Below the pieces are notes generated by a model. That model saw only the letters and a program-made list of their open reading frames with translations. It had not been told where the DNA came from and ran no database searches. Made by a program: the position numbers and the translations under genes. A stretch of 64,000 nucleotides of DNA from Zygnema cylindricum (taxonomy: Eukaryota > Streptophyta > Zygnematophyceae > Zygnematales > Zygnemataceae). Positions 43,162 through 55,068 of the stretch are shown here, in pieces. The first letter of the stretch is position 1. Each line of letters begins with the position of its first letter. Location: the NCBI GenBank assembly GCA_037447655.1, contig JBBHKE010003455.1:433131-497130 (forward strand), read 5' to 3'.

Positions 43162-46100
43162 ATGGCATCTATAGCAGCTCCTAAAGGACAGGTGAGATAT
43201 TATTTTTTAACTAAAGAAGAACTGGTTCTTGTAGACGACTGCAGTACACAAAGACCGGCTAATTATATCCTTTTCTGTTAAGACTTCAAGCTACACTTGA
43301 ATGAGTACATTAATCCAAACTTTTTTGTTCCTTTCATTTGCTTGATTTAGTTCACGATTTTATTTTGGACACTGCCTCAGGGCAATTTGTTAATTCTAGA
43401 GGTTGTTCAAGCCAGTTTGTCATTTTTTGTTTTTGATTGTTAATTCTTATGGGCGGTTTGCAGGCTGACCTTATGGACTACATTGAATGGCAGTCAGTGG
43501 AATGTCTTAACGAAAACCCTAATCACACATATGCCAATGCTATGAAGCAGGTGGTGTCCTCTCTCTGCAATCCTCTTTGTACCTGTTAACCCTGTTTTTG
43601 TTTCTTGAAGGAGAACAAACGGGCAATCAGTAATCATCCACCATCGTCATGATGATCCATGAGTTGCTTTTAGGAAACTTAAAGTTGTTATAGTGTTTCA
43701 GACAATGTACATTCAAACTTTAATAGTGATGGTTTTGCCAAAGTGAATTCACATGCTTTCAGTCGATATTACCAAATCGTTCGTTCAAACCCATTAGGTT
43801 AGGCCTGAAAGAATATGTTATCTCATCAACTTTTAGCCTTGTGCGTCTATGTTAGCAGACTTGCAACTGGCTAATTGATCATCTATTTGGTTCACCGAAG
43901 GAGTTTTTGATGCTTTGTATAGAAGAGTTTCACTATTTGAATTTTTTCCCAACTACAGGAAGATTCTTTTCCTTTGTAGGCTAATTGTACGTACGCGTTT
44001 ACTGGTGATAATGGTCAACTATCACCGCAATCGTATAGAAATATGTATTTTTATCATAATATCGGACAGTTTTCTGTACGAATTCTGTGATTACTGCTCC
44101 CTCTTAGTTAATGAAACACCGCACGTTCTCTTTGGTTCTAAGGCAAACTGCTTGCTACACTGCCCATCGCTGTTCTTACTATTTTAGCCGAAAATCATGA
44201 AATAGTGTTGGTAACACTAATTAATGGGGTGGGGCCACGTCTTCCTACACTAAATTAGCATTTCACTTTCTGAATCCGCATTTATAATTTTTTTACACTA
44301 ATAGCGATTCACGGTGTAGCTCTGAGTATGTGGCAACTGGTCTCCAGGGTTACAGGGAGGCCGACGAAATATATCTAGAATCGGATGGAGATGAACAGCT
44401 GTTGCTGCAAATTTCATTTAACCAGGTTGTCAAGCTGCACTCTCTCATTATAAAAGCTCCTGCTGATCAAGGTAAGATTTCGTCATTGTTTCATTTTTTT
44501 TTACTTTTTGCCTGTAACGGTCTTGTTCTTCTTATACACTTCACGAATCGCGCATTGTCCTTTTACGTGCCTTGTACGTTTTATTTTTATATGCTATTTC
44601 TGTATGGCTTTTTCCCTTTGGTCGTCTGCTTTAGTATAATATCGATTGCATGGTGTAAATGTCTGGTAAATGTTTAGATCCTCTAATTCCTCAAATATCT
44701 TTCTAGCCCTTTTTTGGATGGCAGGGCCAAAAGTTGTGAAGCTTTACGCCAACAGACCGAGTATGGGCTTCAGGTCAGTATCCCCGTAATCAATTATCTA
44801 TATGCATGTTTGGAAATAGAAATTGTGTGTTTTTCTTTTTTTGCAATGTGAAGTTTGGAAACTATCGATTTTACTGAATCAAGCAGGTAAGCTAGTTGAT
44901 AAATTTGCTGTCCCCCAAGATTACAAAGAAAAACACTGTTATTGGCACTTTGGCCTAATTTCGCTTGACAATGTCAATGGATTCTGGTTTCGGGTATTTA
45001 TTTACCCATTTTTGTTCTTTATGTGCAGCAATACCTCGGACTTCCCGCCCAGTGATACCATCACTCTTTCTACGGAACAACTGGAGGTAATACAGGTTAT
45101 ATGAGGCAAAAAATTTGTGAATGGTAAATTGTACCGTATTCCACATGTGCGAAAACTATTGGAAACTCTATATGTGGTTACCCCGCACAATACACGTACT
45201 GTATAATGCGCATATAGTATGGGTAATCATATAGAATTTCCGATTGTTTTTACACATTTGAACAGTAAATTGTACGTTTTACAAATTGAGAAGTTACATG
45301 GTTGCAATGTCTGGCAATGGTCTATCAGGTGATGCTTTCATAGTAGGGCCCAACAATACTTCTGGTTATACTTCTTTTTGTTTCCTTGCTTCTCTGATGT
45401 GCGATTGGTGTTGTCTTCTTACAGGGAAAGCCGGTGACGTTGAAGTATGTGAAATTCCAGAATGTAAGAAGGTAAGAGGATATTTTTTTCAGTGTTTTTG
45501 TAAGTAAGCGGCTATGGGAAGAGAAACAGAGAGAGAGAGAGAGAGAAGGGGAGGGAGGGGGAGGGAGAGGGCGAGAGGGAGAGGGGGGGGAGAGAGGGAG
45601 CGAGAGAGAATTGTTGATAAACTTAACCGGAACATTAGAGCAGAGAGCTGTAAGTCCACAGTGAGGTGTGACTTTAATATCAATTATATCTCAAAGTTCT
45701 ATAACCTTGTTTGGAAAACATCTTTAGTATGACTTCATGATTAGTTGGGGGATGGGATTTGCTGTTTTTTTAAGTTTGTCCAGGAGAATCCACGTCACAT
45801 GATTTTGTTGTAATAGTCATCAATTTTTTTTTGTGTTTTCTAGTTTGACAATCTTTGTGGAGGAAAACCAAGAGGCTACAGATGTCACTAGAATCCAAAA
45901 GTTGGCCCTTGTGGGATCCACGTGAGTTTTTTCTTTTCTTTCAACTTTCTTCCCTGTAAATCATGATGAACTTTCTTCATGTGATGTGGTAGTATTTCTG
46001 TTATTTTGAAAGATACTTGAGGATGGATCTTGGATTTTCTTTTGTTTTTCCTCTTTGTTTCTCGATTATCTTTCAAGTTGCTTTGTGTGACATATTTATG

Positions 46101-46529
46101 GACAAGCATGGACGTTGACTTTCTATCTAAACCAATTTGCATCTGTATGGATATCGGAAAGCTTATTAAGTGGGAATTAAATGGAATTTGGAGGTATGTG
46201 GCTTGTCATAACCTTTAGATGTCAATAAAGTGACTGATTTTTTCAGTGCAATTTGGAGGTATGTGGCTTGTCATAATCCTTAGATGTCAATTTATCAGTA
46301 GATGATTTTTAAATGGGAATTAAATGGAATTTGGAGGCTTGTGGCTTGTCATAATCTTTGGATGTCAATTTAGAAAATAGTTCTTAAACGGGAATTAAAT
46401 GGATCTTGGAGGCATGTGGCTTGTCATAATCTTTAGATGTCAATTTAGTAACGGTGCAAATTCTCGCATGGTTGCAGAGTTGAGACGACGAATATGAGTG
46501 AATTAAAAAAGGTGGAGAACAACCACTAG
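43162..46529 (+). CDS. PITH domain-containing protein (174 aa, eight exons)
   Basis: Exons: 43162-43191, 43464-43550, 44348-44471, 44725-44773, 45029-45086, 45425-45471, 45844-45921, 46478-46529. Every intron is GT-AG and all phases join. The product starts MASIAAPKGQADLMDYIEW and contains SVECLNENPNHTYANAMKQ, ESDGDEQLLLQISFNQVVKL, NTSDFPPSDTITLSTEQLEG, KPVTLKYVKFQNVRSLTIFV and TRIQKLALVGST. This is the whole PITH beta-sandwich fold, close in length and order to the plant PITH protein At3g04780 (known family). The domain also ends human thioredoxin-like 1, where it binds the proteasome. The plant form has no thioredoxin domain, and its role is not established. It looks functional. Introns carry a MITE, a palindromic repeat, a GA tract and a minisatellite. 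Confidence 0.93.
44158..44316. mobile_element. TA-flanked MITE in PITH intron 2
   Basis: The right end CACTAATAGCGATTCACGGTG is followed by TA and is typical of the family. The left end CACTGCCCATCGCTG after TA is degenerate. It ends 32 bp before exon 3. Confidence 0.6.
45141..45262. repeat. palindromic MITE-like repeat, copy 2, in PITH intron 5
   Basis: Inverted arms CACATGTGCGAAAACTATTGG / TTTTTACACATTTG around ACTGTATAATGCGCATATAG, as at 42628-42772. Confidence 0.7.
45523..45610. repeat. GA/GGGA-rich tract in PITH intron 6
   Basis: Low-complexity purine tract of GAGA and GGGAGG units. It lies 50 bp into the intron. Confidence 0.85.
46170..46448. repeat. minisatellite of four 66-77-bp units in PITH intron 7
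   Basis: Units share GGGAATTAAATGGAATTTGG and GTGGCTTGTCATAATCTTTA. The GTGGCTTGTC word occurs near 46198, 46264, 46341 and 46417. The array ends about 30 bp before the last exon. Confidence 0.9.
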
Positions 46530-49500
46530 GGTTTTTGCCTTCGGAACTGGGAGCCATACAGCCATACTTCAATTTCCTCAAACAATAAAGTTTTGCCACT
46601 TTTACTGCTGACTTATGTTTCTTTTTAAGGGACTCTAAAGTTTAAGAGGACAAGGGGACACATAAGGAGACAACATTTTATGGCATTATTTTCTGTTACA
46701 CGGTTACTTCTCCGTTCATAGCACTTATTTTGGAATGTTTGTTGTGGGAGTTTTTCGTATGCTTTTTTCGTGCCACGTTTTTATAAAGTTGCTGTCGTTG
46801 TATTCGTGTGAATAGGTTATTTGCAAAATTTTATGGTTTTGCTCTAAATTCGACAGTCCCTCGTATGCAAACTTTTGAGAAAAAAAAAATAATATTAATA
46901 ATGAATGACAAAATGCATAAAAAATCGAGCTTCGGTTAATGCATGGGTGTCTAAGCATAGTCGCCAACTTTTGGCAAATTCCAAAACTAAAGACAAATAT
47001 GTTGACGTTTTAGAATATTAGGGGGTTCAGGTCAGGACAAAACTGAATCCGCTAAAAAATCTTTAGAGAGCCATTTGTGGTCATTTACAGTTGGATGAAA
47101 CTTCATCTAACAGTATCTGTTTTTGGACGATGTTTTGATCCACTGTCACCTGCAAATCCTTCGCCAGTCTATAAACTTTCCAAATGCTTCTTCACAGTGT
47201 TTTTTTTTTTTTTGGTTTTTTTTCATTTTTTTCTTTTTTTTCTTTTTTTTTCTTTTTTCTTTTGTCCCGTTATGGTTCTTTTCACTTTTAAGGCTCATCC
47301 TCTTCTTGATATTTTCCGGCAGCCTCTTCTTCCACTCTTACCACTCTGTTCTTCTCCGTATCTCGTTCGTTTTTTTCACTATCGGAATTATTTGTCCTAG
47401 GATGTTGAATAAATTGTGGGAGTGCCTCCACTACAGCGTCATAGGGAGAAAATTTATGCGATCTAAAAGAAAATCGCAAATATAGCAACTGTAGAATGGC
47501 TTGATTCTATTTTTTCTTTTGATTTTCTTCCCTAACACTGTGACCCGTGAGTACTTTTCTAGCAAAAGAGGTGACAATGGTAAAAACTTAGGTCTGCTGT
47601 GATTAGTAGACAACAATACTGTTAATGTTACTGTTGATATTACTGCAATACCCAGAAGTCTCGAAGAGATGAATTTTTTTTGTTGTCTCATTACATGTTG
47701 ATTCCAACTACACAGTCAACAAACGTGAAGAGAAATCGGGAATGGTTGCAGTTAGAATAATGCTAGTCGTAATGATTTGTATCAGAAGATGTGCGATGGA
47801 GGGAAGCAGAAAAGACAATTGCAAGGGGACGTTGAAGAACGAGGTCTAATTATCTCCTGGATGACAAATGGCTAATGATGGTGACACTAAAAAAACACAA
47901 CCAGAAACCAATCGATGAAACAATAAGAAAATGAAACAATGTAACACTAGATAATGGATACCAGAAAGTGCCCCAACCCCAAAGGTGACCACAGTCTCCG
48001 CCTTGGTAAGAAGAATATTCGGGTACGAGAGTATTTGGCAAGAATATTGCAATGTCAAAACCCCATTCCTTTTCTATATTCAACAGTGGGATCATTTATC
48101 ATTAGCTTAAAAAAGTTCAGAACAATTTATAAATGAAACAAGAAATCAAAAAAACGTACTGGATGCCTATTCCATTGCATGTCATGAGCATTGTTATGTA
48201 TTTCATAATAAACCAGATTCCTATTATTATTTATTTTGTTTCTTATTAGAGTACCAGTACTTTGCTTTAGGAACTAATATTTCTGACTTGCGACATTTTG
48301 AGCTAATGACAACTTGTCTCAGCTATATTCATCATAGCGGGAGAGAAGAGGACCACCGATTTTAAAATTACTAAACAAAAGAAATTGAAAAAAACAAGTA
48401 GAAGGTTGTAGATTGAGAGCAGAAAGTAAACGAAAAAGAAGACAAAAATAAGAGCTTTGAGAGACTTACCCCAGCGCCACTCGGCGCACATAAATGATAT
48501 TCGTAGTTCTAACCTTTAGTGTGGCATAGTCTTAGGTTTAAGTGTCTAGGGTAGTTTTTTAGTGTCCATACGTTTTTGTTTTTTATTTTTGCTTCTGTTG
48601 TACTTGCTTTCCCTTTTAGGCTTTTATTGCTGTTAACCTTTGTTGTACTTTTAGTCCTTACAGGATTTTGGTCTCTTAGGGTATGGCCCCATATGGCTAA
48701 GTTCAGGTTTTTTTCTGTCGTTTTCCTTTCAAACTTAGCGCTGGATGGTCATCAACTTTTTTCAGTTACAAGCATGTTTTATTCTTTGAGGGTCCTACCA
48801 TAAAAGTTTTTTGCGATAAAATCTCATAAAGATCCGAGGTGAAGGCACCTGCAACTTAAAAAGTACGAGTTGAAAGGACAGTAAAACTTCAGCTAAAAAG
48901 TACACGAGATTGCTGTCCGTTACGTATACAATGTATGTTGCCGTTAGATGAAATTCATCCAACAGCGAGTCCTGCAAGTATTTTCGTACGGCAATATAGA
49001 TAGTTCAGTTATATAGGTGTTACTGAACCAAACCCTAAAAATTTGCCGAATATTTGCATGGGGGCCGAATATACGGGAGCACCCAAATATACAATAATTT
49101 TTCCCGAAATTGCAGAATAGGGGTGACTATGGTCCTTACCCAACAAATTCACTCTCATATGGAGCCCAACCCCAAAAATCCCAATACTAGGTAGAGCCCA
49201 CGTAAGGAGGTTTTGGAATAAGTCGACAATCCACTTCCACACTACAAAGTTATAGATAAACACAAGCTATAAAAAGTAAGGATTTATTAAAAGTAGTGAA
49301 TACATAAGGTGCGGGATTCCTCATTTCTCGCCTCATGAATGGACACTTGTACCAAGGAAATCTTCCAATGGGACACCCAAACAACTTTATATATTGAACA
49401 CCATTGGAATAAAATTCATAATATCATGATGTGCAAAATGATGCTCCTTGCCTCTAAATTAATTTCCATGCCGGTGCACTTCGTGTGTTGATAACGTTGC

Positions 49501-49560
49501 ACAAAAAGTGTGATTCATTGCAACAACATTTTTAGACTTTTTTCGTCAACATTATTACAT
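46530..49560. other. gene-free stretch
   Basis: Mostly AT-rich. A T/C-rich tract lies at 47200-47265. The block near 48690-48735 (GGCTAAGTTCAGGTTTTTTTC ... CAAACTTAGCG) is a dispersed repeat also seen near 1140 and 2335. The ORFs are short and show no recognised domain. Exon signals were not found. Confidence 0.5.
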
Positions 49561-49562
49561 TA

Positions 49563-49780
49563 CACCGTGAATCGTTATTAGTGTTAATGTTTTTTTTGTC
49601 GCTTAAAATATCTTTTCCCCGTACCCACTTGTCGGATTGTGGATATGACGGTTGTGATTAAAAGGTAAGATTCCCAACTTCTGATTGGCGGCTTTAAATT
49701 GATAATTGGACAAGTGTGTACTGAGAAAATATGTTTTAAGTGGCGAAAAAAATCATTAACACTAGTATCGATACACGGTG
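49563..49780. mobile_element. hairpin MITE, CACTTAAAACAT subfamily, copy 2
   Basis: Ends CACCGTGAATCGTTATTAGTG and CACTAGTATCGATACACGGTG, with TA on the left and a mutated CA on the right. The inner inverted repeat (CTTAAAATATCTTTTCCCCG / ATATGTTTTAAGTG) is as in copies 1 and 3. Confidence 0.75.
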
Positions 49781-49855
49781 CAATAGTCATACGTACACAT
49801 GCAAAAGTGAAGGTGTCAGAATCGATGTTTTAACCTTGATCGCTACAATGACGTT

Positions 49856-49856
<1 letters not shown>

Positions 49857-49886
<30 letters not shown>

Positions 49887-49888
49887 GC
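49857..49888. repeat. AC/AT microsatellite
   Basis: About eleven CA units followed by ATATAT. Confidence 0.9.
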
Positions 49889-50379
49889 ACAAAAGGTTTT
49901 TAAACTACGTCCTTTAGTCAAGTACGGATGGGTCATGCAGAGTTACTTGTTCACATCTTCATTTACGAGTATAGTTACGTATTGACTTGTCCATCTATAA
50001 TCGACAATCAGTCACGAATATTTTGGAAGTGCAAGAAGAAGCGGATTGATTGTAGTATGTGGAGTAACCCGACGTTTCACTAAAAAACAAAGGTAAGAAT
50101 TACCATAGGTTTGGCTATTGCTCCAGCGCATTAGAGTAAACAACACTTGGGATGAAGTCCCATCAGATGTTTCTGTAGTCGTACGGCCAACTATACAAAC
50201 CGGGTTGATTGAGTCGATGTTCCATCACGTAGATTATATAAACTACGTGTTCTAAATTGACTGGTGCCACGCAAGTTACGATCCGATAGTGATTAACTTT
50301 AATATTTTTAGCACCGACAAACTTAACTTCAAATCTTCACTTGCGTATCATGTATCTGCATACGAAGTAATCATACGAC
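49889..50379. other. gene-free stretch before copia C
   Basis: No gene, element end or RNA gene is recognised. Confidence 0.4.
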
Positions 50380-50384
50380 AGAAC
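50380..50384. repeat. target-site duplication AGAAC (left)
   Basis: AGAAC precedes LTR 4 and is repeated at 59018-59022 after LTR 5, delimiting copia C. Confidence 0.9.
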
Positions 50385-51502
50385 TGCAATTGTGTGTCCC
50401 CCATTGGACTGCAAAATTTAGGAAGCCTCTAGATAGTATTTGACAAACCCACTTTCAATTAGAGTTGTTGCCACCCAAGCAGGCAAATAGGCAATCTGAC
50501 TGCACCCCTGTGCAGTCTATACTCCCTTGAGGCCACAACAAAAAGAATCACTGAAAACGCCCAAGCAGGCGATTAATTGTAAAGTGGCAAAGACGCCAAT
50601 ATATATACAAGTTTGTTGGGAGAGAGGCGGCTACCTCCTCAATCCTCTAAGTCCTAAACCCCTCTCACAACCCCTATCTACTGACGTACGCGATTAATTA
50701 TAAAGTGGCAAAGACGCCAATAAATATTCAAGCTTGTTGGGAGAGAGGCGGCTACCTCCTCAATCCTCTAAGTCCTAAACCCCTCTCACAACCCCTATCT
50801 ACTGACGTACAAACCAATCAGAAGACTGTACAGTACAGAAAGGTACTCCGACCAAAAGTACTTTGTGTACGGCCTGTGTAGGACAAGGCCGTGGAGTGGA
50901 CGACTGTCTCCTCCGGACTTGTCTTCACGCTCCCCGGGATTCCCACTTCCCAATGACATATTGCCACGTGTCGCCAAGTCATGTCACGTCCAAAAACCGC
51001 CAAGGCGGCCATTTTGGGATCTCGGCGATGATTAGGGCCGTCAAATCCAAACCGGCTTTTAATGCTAGCCGATCAAAATAGCAAATGTCTGGTACATTTG
51101 TTTCGTACGTACTAAAACTCAACTAGTTTCTAGGTCCTCAATTTGTTATTCTGTTAATCGAATTAATGATTAAGCAAATGTTTAAATACCTATCAAACCT
51201 TATGTATCGTAACGAGCTACTACGACAGACCGGAGATGACGGCTACGCCTCGCATTGCCGGTGGGAGGTTCGAGTCTTGTCGGACTCAACCTTTTTGTTG
51301 AAAGTGCCTTAGGTCACTCTTTAGTCCTGCCTATGGGGTTGAGGCAGCCATGGCTCCACCGCCCTATCTCTCCTTTAGTGACTAGAACAACTATGGGGGC
51401 AAGAGAGAGAAGGTGGAGACAGGCTGCCTACGCCTTTATTTTTAGCTAAACTAATCAATTAAGACCTATAAAATATCTCTCATAAATCAAGTGATTTCAA
51501 CG
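50385..51502 (-). mobile_element. LTR 4 (3' LTR of copia C) with internal 121-bp duplication
   Basis: 1118 bp, against 999 bp for its partner LTR 5. The excess is a tandem duplication of 121 bp (50569-50689 and 50690-50810) covering the TATA-like CCAATATATATACAAG region. The terminus reads CAACG rather than CAACA. It is related to LTRs 1-3 but clearly diverged. Confidence 0.93.
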
Positions 51503-51510
51503 CTCCCCTT
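51503..51510 (-). promoter_or_regulatory. polypurine tract, copia C
   Basis: AAGGGGAG on the minus strand next to LTR 4, identical to copies A and B. Confidence 0.8.
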
Positions 51511-51741
51511 ATTTTCTAGTCTAATTTTAGTTTCTCTTTTACCCCACATTTTTCTCTGCAATATTTTAAATTGGGAGAGGGCACAGGTTTTGTCATCATA
51601 TCAGCTACCATTTCACCATCACCTAAAGATTCACAATTTTGTTTTCAACCTTTTCCCTCACAAAACTCAATCTTATATCCATATGCTTAGCCTTAAAATG
51701 ATGTTTTTGATTGGCTACAATTGCAATTGCAGCCTGATTAT
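51511..51741 (-). pseudogene. copia C: RNase H C-terminal end
   Basis: The minus strand carries NNQAAIAIVANQKHHFKAKHM and SFVREKVENKIVNL, the end of RNase H. It is separated from the rest of the domain by the MITE at 51742-52524, which was inserted in the DNQ motif region. The tail is frame-broken. Confidence 0.85.
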
Positions 51742-52524
51742 TAGTGTTGGGTATCGAGGACTGTTTGTCGATATTCGATATATATCGAATTTCAGGTACC
51801 CGATAATCGATATATCGCTTCGATATATCGAATTTCAAATCATCGCGATATATCGCCAATATATACCCACAGGTTTTCAAAGGGTCGTGACTTCGGACAA
51901 AGTGACTGTTAAATCTTTGCTGGAAAGAAATACGGTTTTTTCCTGAAATTCAGCAGAGTGAAGGAGATCTCTGAGGTACATTGACGAGGTACACTTGTGA
52001 AGTACACGTATGTCATACGCAGGTACGATTTTCCAGACGAAAAAGGTTGGTTTCCTGATATTCGATGATTTTTGAGATTTGGTAGGTAGCTTACGTGGAA
52101 TCACTCATATCAGAACACGTATGTATAACTTTTTGACAAAAGATACGCGATGTACCCGAGGCCTCTGAAATACATAAATTTTGTTGTCCGTACTATTACA
52201 GAGAACTCCTCGTGTAACCATACCCCAAGTAACTGATCATTAGAATTTCAGAATTAGTATTTTTTTGTCGGTTACATTTTGCGTCGTCTACCTTTAAGTC
52301 ACGGAACAAAAATCACGGCGTATGTGGCGTATTAGACAATTTGACTTTTTTGCTAAAATAACATACTATATAAAAAAATTTAAAAAATAAATTTAAAAAA
52401 TACTATATATCGCGATAATTTATGTTGGTCTCGGTACGATATATCGAGGATCCTGCTCGATCGATATTCGATATATCGAATATCGAGATTATCGCGATAT
52501 GAATTTACCCGATACCTAACACTA
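51742..52524. mobile_element. hAT-like MITE in the RNase H of copia C
   Basis: 783 bp with terminal inverted repeats TAGTGTTGGGTATCG and TAGTGTTAGGTATCG. The flanking duplication is CTGATTAT at 51734-51741 and CTGACTAT at 52525-52532 (8 bp, one change), as for hAT elements. Both subterminal regions are packed with CGATATATCGA palindromes. Comparison with copies A and B confirms it interrupts the RNase H frame. Part of the interior matches 3850-4095. Confidence 0.85.
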
Positions 52525-55068
52525 CTGACTATCACTTCATGCACTCCTTTCTTCATATACCCCAATTCTTGTAATAAAGACTTGACCCACATCAGTTCAT
52601 TCACAGCAGAACAAGAGGCCATATATTGAGCCTCCATAGTGGACTGAGCAACCACCTTTTGTTGCTTGCTACTCCAACAGTAAGCACCTTCCCCCACATA
52701 TAATACATACCCATATGTGCATCTTCTCATAGGTGCATCCCCATAACTGGCATCACTCCAAGTAGTGACGTCAGTGTGCTCCCCTCCCAAATGCAACAAT
52801 AAATCCCTGGTTCCCACCAAGTATCTCATGACTCTCTTGGCTGCCTCCCAGCCTCTCTTCCTATGATCATTAAGATTCCTACTGAGGACTCCAACTGCTG
52901 CTTCTATGTCCGGTGTAGTACAATTCTAAAGTAAATTAAGCTTCCTACAACATGTCTCTAAGGAATAGACTTCATAAACTGTCTCTCTTCCGGACTTATC
53001 TGATCATCTAGTATTATCACTCCTACTTCTACACTCCCATCACGTACTTTATTCAAGTCCATGGGAGTGGTACAATTGTTTGCCTTTTCCATCTGAAATT
53101 TCTCAAGCATATTTCCGATAGCTTCCTTCTGAGTAAGTTTGATTATTCTCTTCCCTTTATCTCTTTCCATTTGAATCTCCAAAATATTTTTAGCCTCCCC
53201 CAGATCTTTCTTGTCAAATCTGCTTCTAAGATCTTTCTTTAACTTATTGATCTTTTCCATAAACTTACTTAACACCAGCAAATCATCCACATAAATTGCA
53301 ATAAAAATTACACCATTTTTATCCTCAAACATATAAATAGAATGGTCAGAACTGATCCGGATATATCCCAGACCGGTGAGAAACTCATCTTGTTTCTTGT
53401 TCCATTTTCTGGGAGCCTGCTTCAATCTATATAAGGACTTTATGAGCTTGCAGACTTTGCTCTCTTCGCCTTCCTCTATAAATCCCTGTGGTTGTCGCAT
53501 GAAGATTTCTTCCTCTAGTTCACCGTTGAGGAAGGCGGTCTTGATATCCATCTAGTGTATTTCCATGTCTTCCGCTGCTGCTAAACTAAGGAGAATCCTT
53601 ACAGATGGGAACCAAACCACCGGAGCAAAAGTTTCCTCATAATCTATCCCCTCTTTTTGGGTGAACCTCTTTCCTACCAACCGAGCCTTAAATCTCTCAA
53701 TGGTATTTTTTGGGTTCAGTTTCAATTTAAATACCTATTTGCACCCGATAGGTTTTATGTTTAGAGGACAATCCACCAGCTCCCAAGAATTAGCTTCCAT
53801 AATGGAGGCCATCTCATCATTTATGGCTCTAACCCATCGGTCTTTCTCCGGACTGTGCATTGCCTCTGAGTATGACTGAGGCTCATCTGGGTGAGATAGC
53901 TTTGTTACCTTGTGAGCAGCCTGTTTTTCTTCTAGTCTTTTGTTGCTCCTTCGTCCTCCCTCAAATTCAGAAGCTAGAATAGAGGGAATTCTCGGGTTCC
54001 TCCTTACTGTCTTATCGGCTCCCCTATCCTTGAGAGTCAGTTCTGGCTCCTCCTCCTCTGTCTCCTCGGAGTGTATAGAGATATGAGGAGATCCCGGTGT
54101 ATCTCCTCCATCTTGGATCTCCCCTAAATTTGCAATCACGTTTTCACTTTTGTCCCTTCTAAGAAGATCTAAGTCCTCCTCACTCTCGGACTCAAAATTG
54201 ATTTTTATCTTCTTAGTGTATTTGAAGGGATCAAATGACTTTCCCTCATCCATGACAACTAGATGTTTTACCAGAATGATATTTTGTTTAGCTAAGTCAT
54301 AGGCTGTATATCCTTTGACATCCTCATCATATCCCACAAAATATCTCGGTTTCCCTTTAGCATCTAGTTTCCAGTTTTTCTTACCTGTGCCAAGACTATA
54401 TATTTGACTACCGAATACTTTCAAGTGAGAAATATCTGGTTTCGTTCCAACCCATCTCTCATAAGGTGTCATTCCTTTAATGGCTGTAGTGAGATATCTA
54501 TTCTTAATGTAGTTAGCACTGTTCATTGCCTCTACCCAAAATCTTCTTCCTATTTTCTTATCAGCAAGCATACTATACACACAATATCCCAAAGTCTTGT
54601 TTAACCTCTCAACTACCCCATTTTGTTCTGGATTATTCGGTACAGTTTTCTGATGATGAACTCCCTCATCTCTCAAGTATTCCTCAAAACTGGTTAGAGG
54701 TGTACTCTTCCCCATTATCACTCTTTATTCGCTTAATGGGGGTTCCGTGCAATTTCTCACTCCATGCTTTTTATTCTTTAAAGTACCTTGATGTTTCAAA
54801 CTTTTTTTTTAGGAAATAGGCTCTATAATATCTGGACCGGTCATCAGTAATTGTCAGCATATACCACTTTCCCCCAACCGAAGGTTCTCTTGCTGGTCCC
54901 CATATATTTGTGTGGACCACATCTAGAACTTTCTCACCTCTATACGTGGCAGTTTTGGGAAAGCAAAGTCTGTGAGCCTTACCTTGGGCACAACCACTAC
55001 AATCATCCATCATTTCATTATCCCCAAATTGAATGTATTCTTCTACACCAAGATTCTTCATTTCCCTC
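52525..55068 (-). pseudogene. copia C: integrase, reverse transcriptase, RNase H (5' part)
   Basis: From 55061 downwards: CSGCAQGKAHRLCF, HTNIWGPAREPSVGG, DDRSRYYRAYFLKK, then VPNNPEQNGVVERLNKTLG, the integrase tail and linker, RT pieces (YKARLVGKRFTQKEG-like, MDIKTAFLNGELEEEIFMRQ, FIAIYVDDLLVLSKF) and RNase H (WSDASYGDAPMRRCTYGYVL, STMEAQYMASCSAV). Lesions include a TAG before MDIKTAF at about 53552, shared with copy A but not B, a frameshift near 54700 and a stop near 52956. YVDD is kept. It is more decayed than A and B and belongs to a sister subfamily. Confidence 0.9.

Noticed and set aside
44823-45104. Single ORF across PITH introns 4-5
   Set aside because: Only 45029-45086 matches the PITH family. 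The rest is intron read-through.
47077-47485. Phe-rich ORFs
   Set aside because: They are driven by a T/C tract, with no domain.
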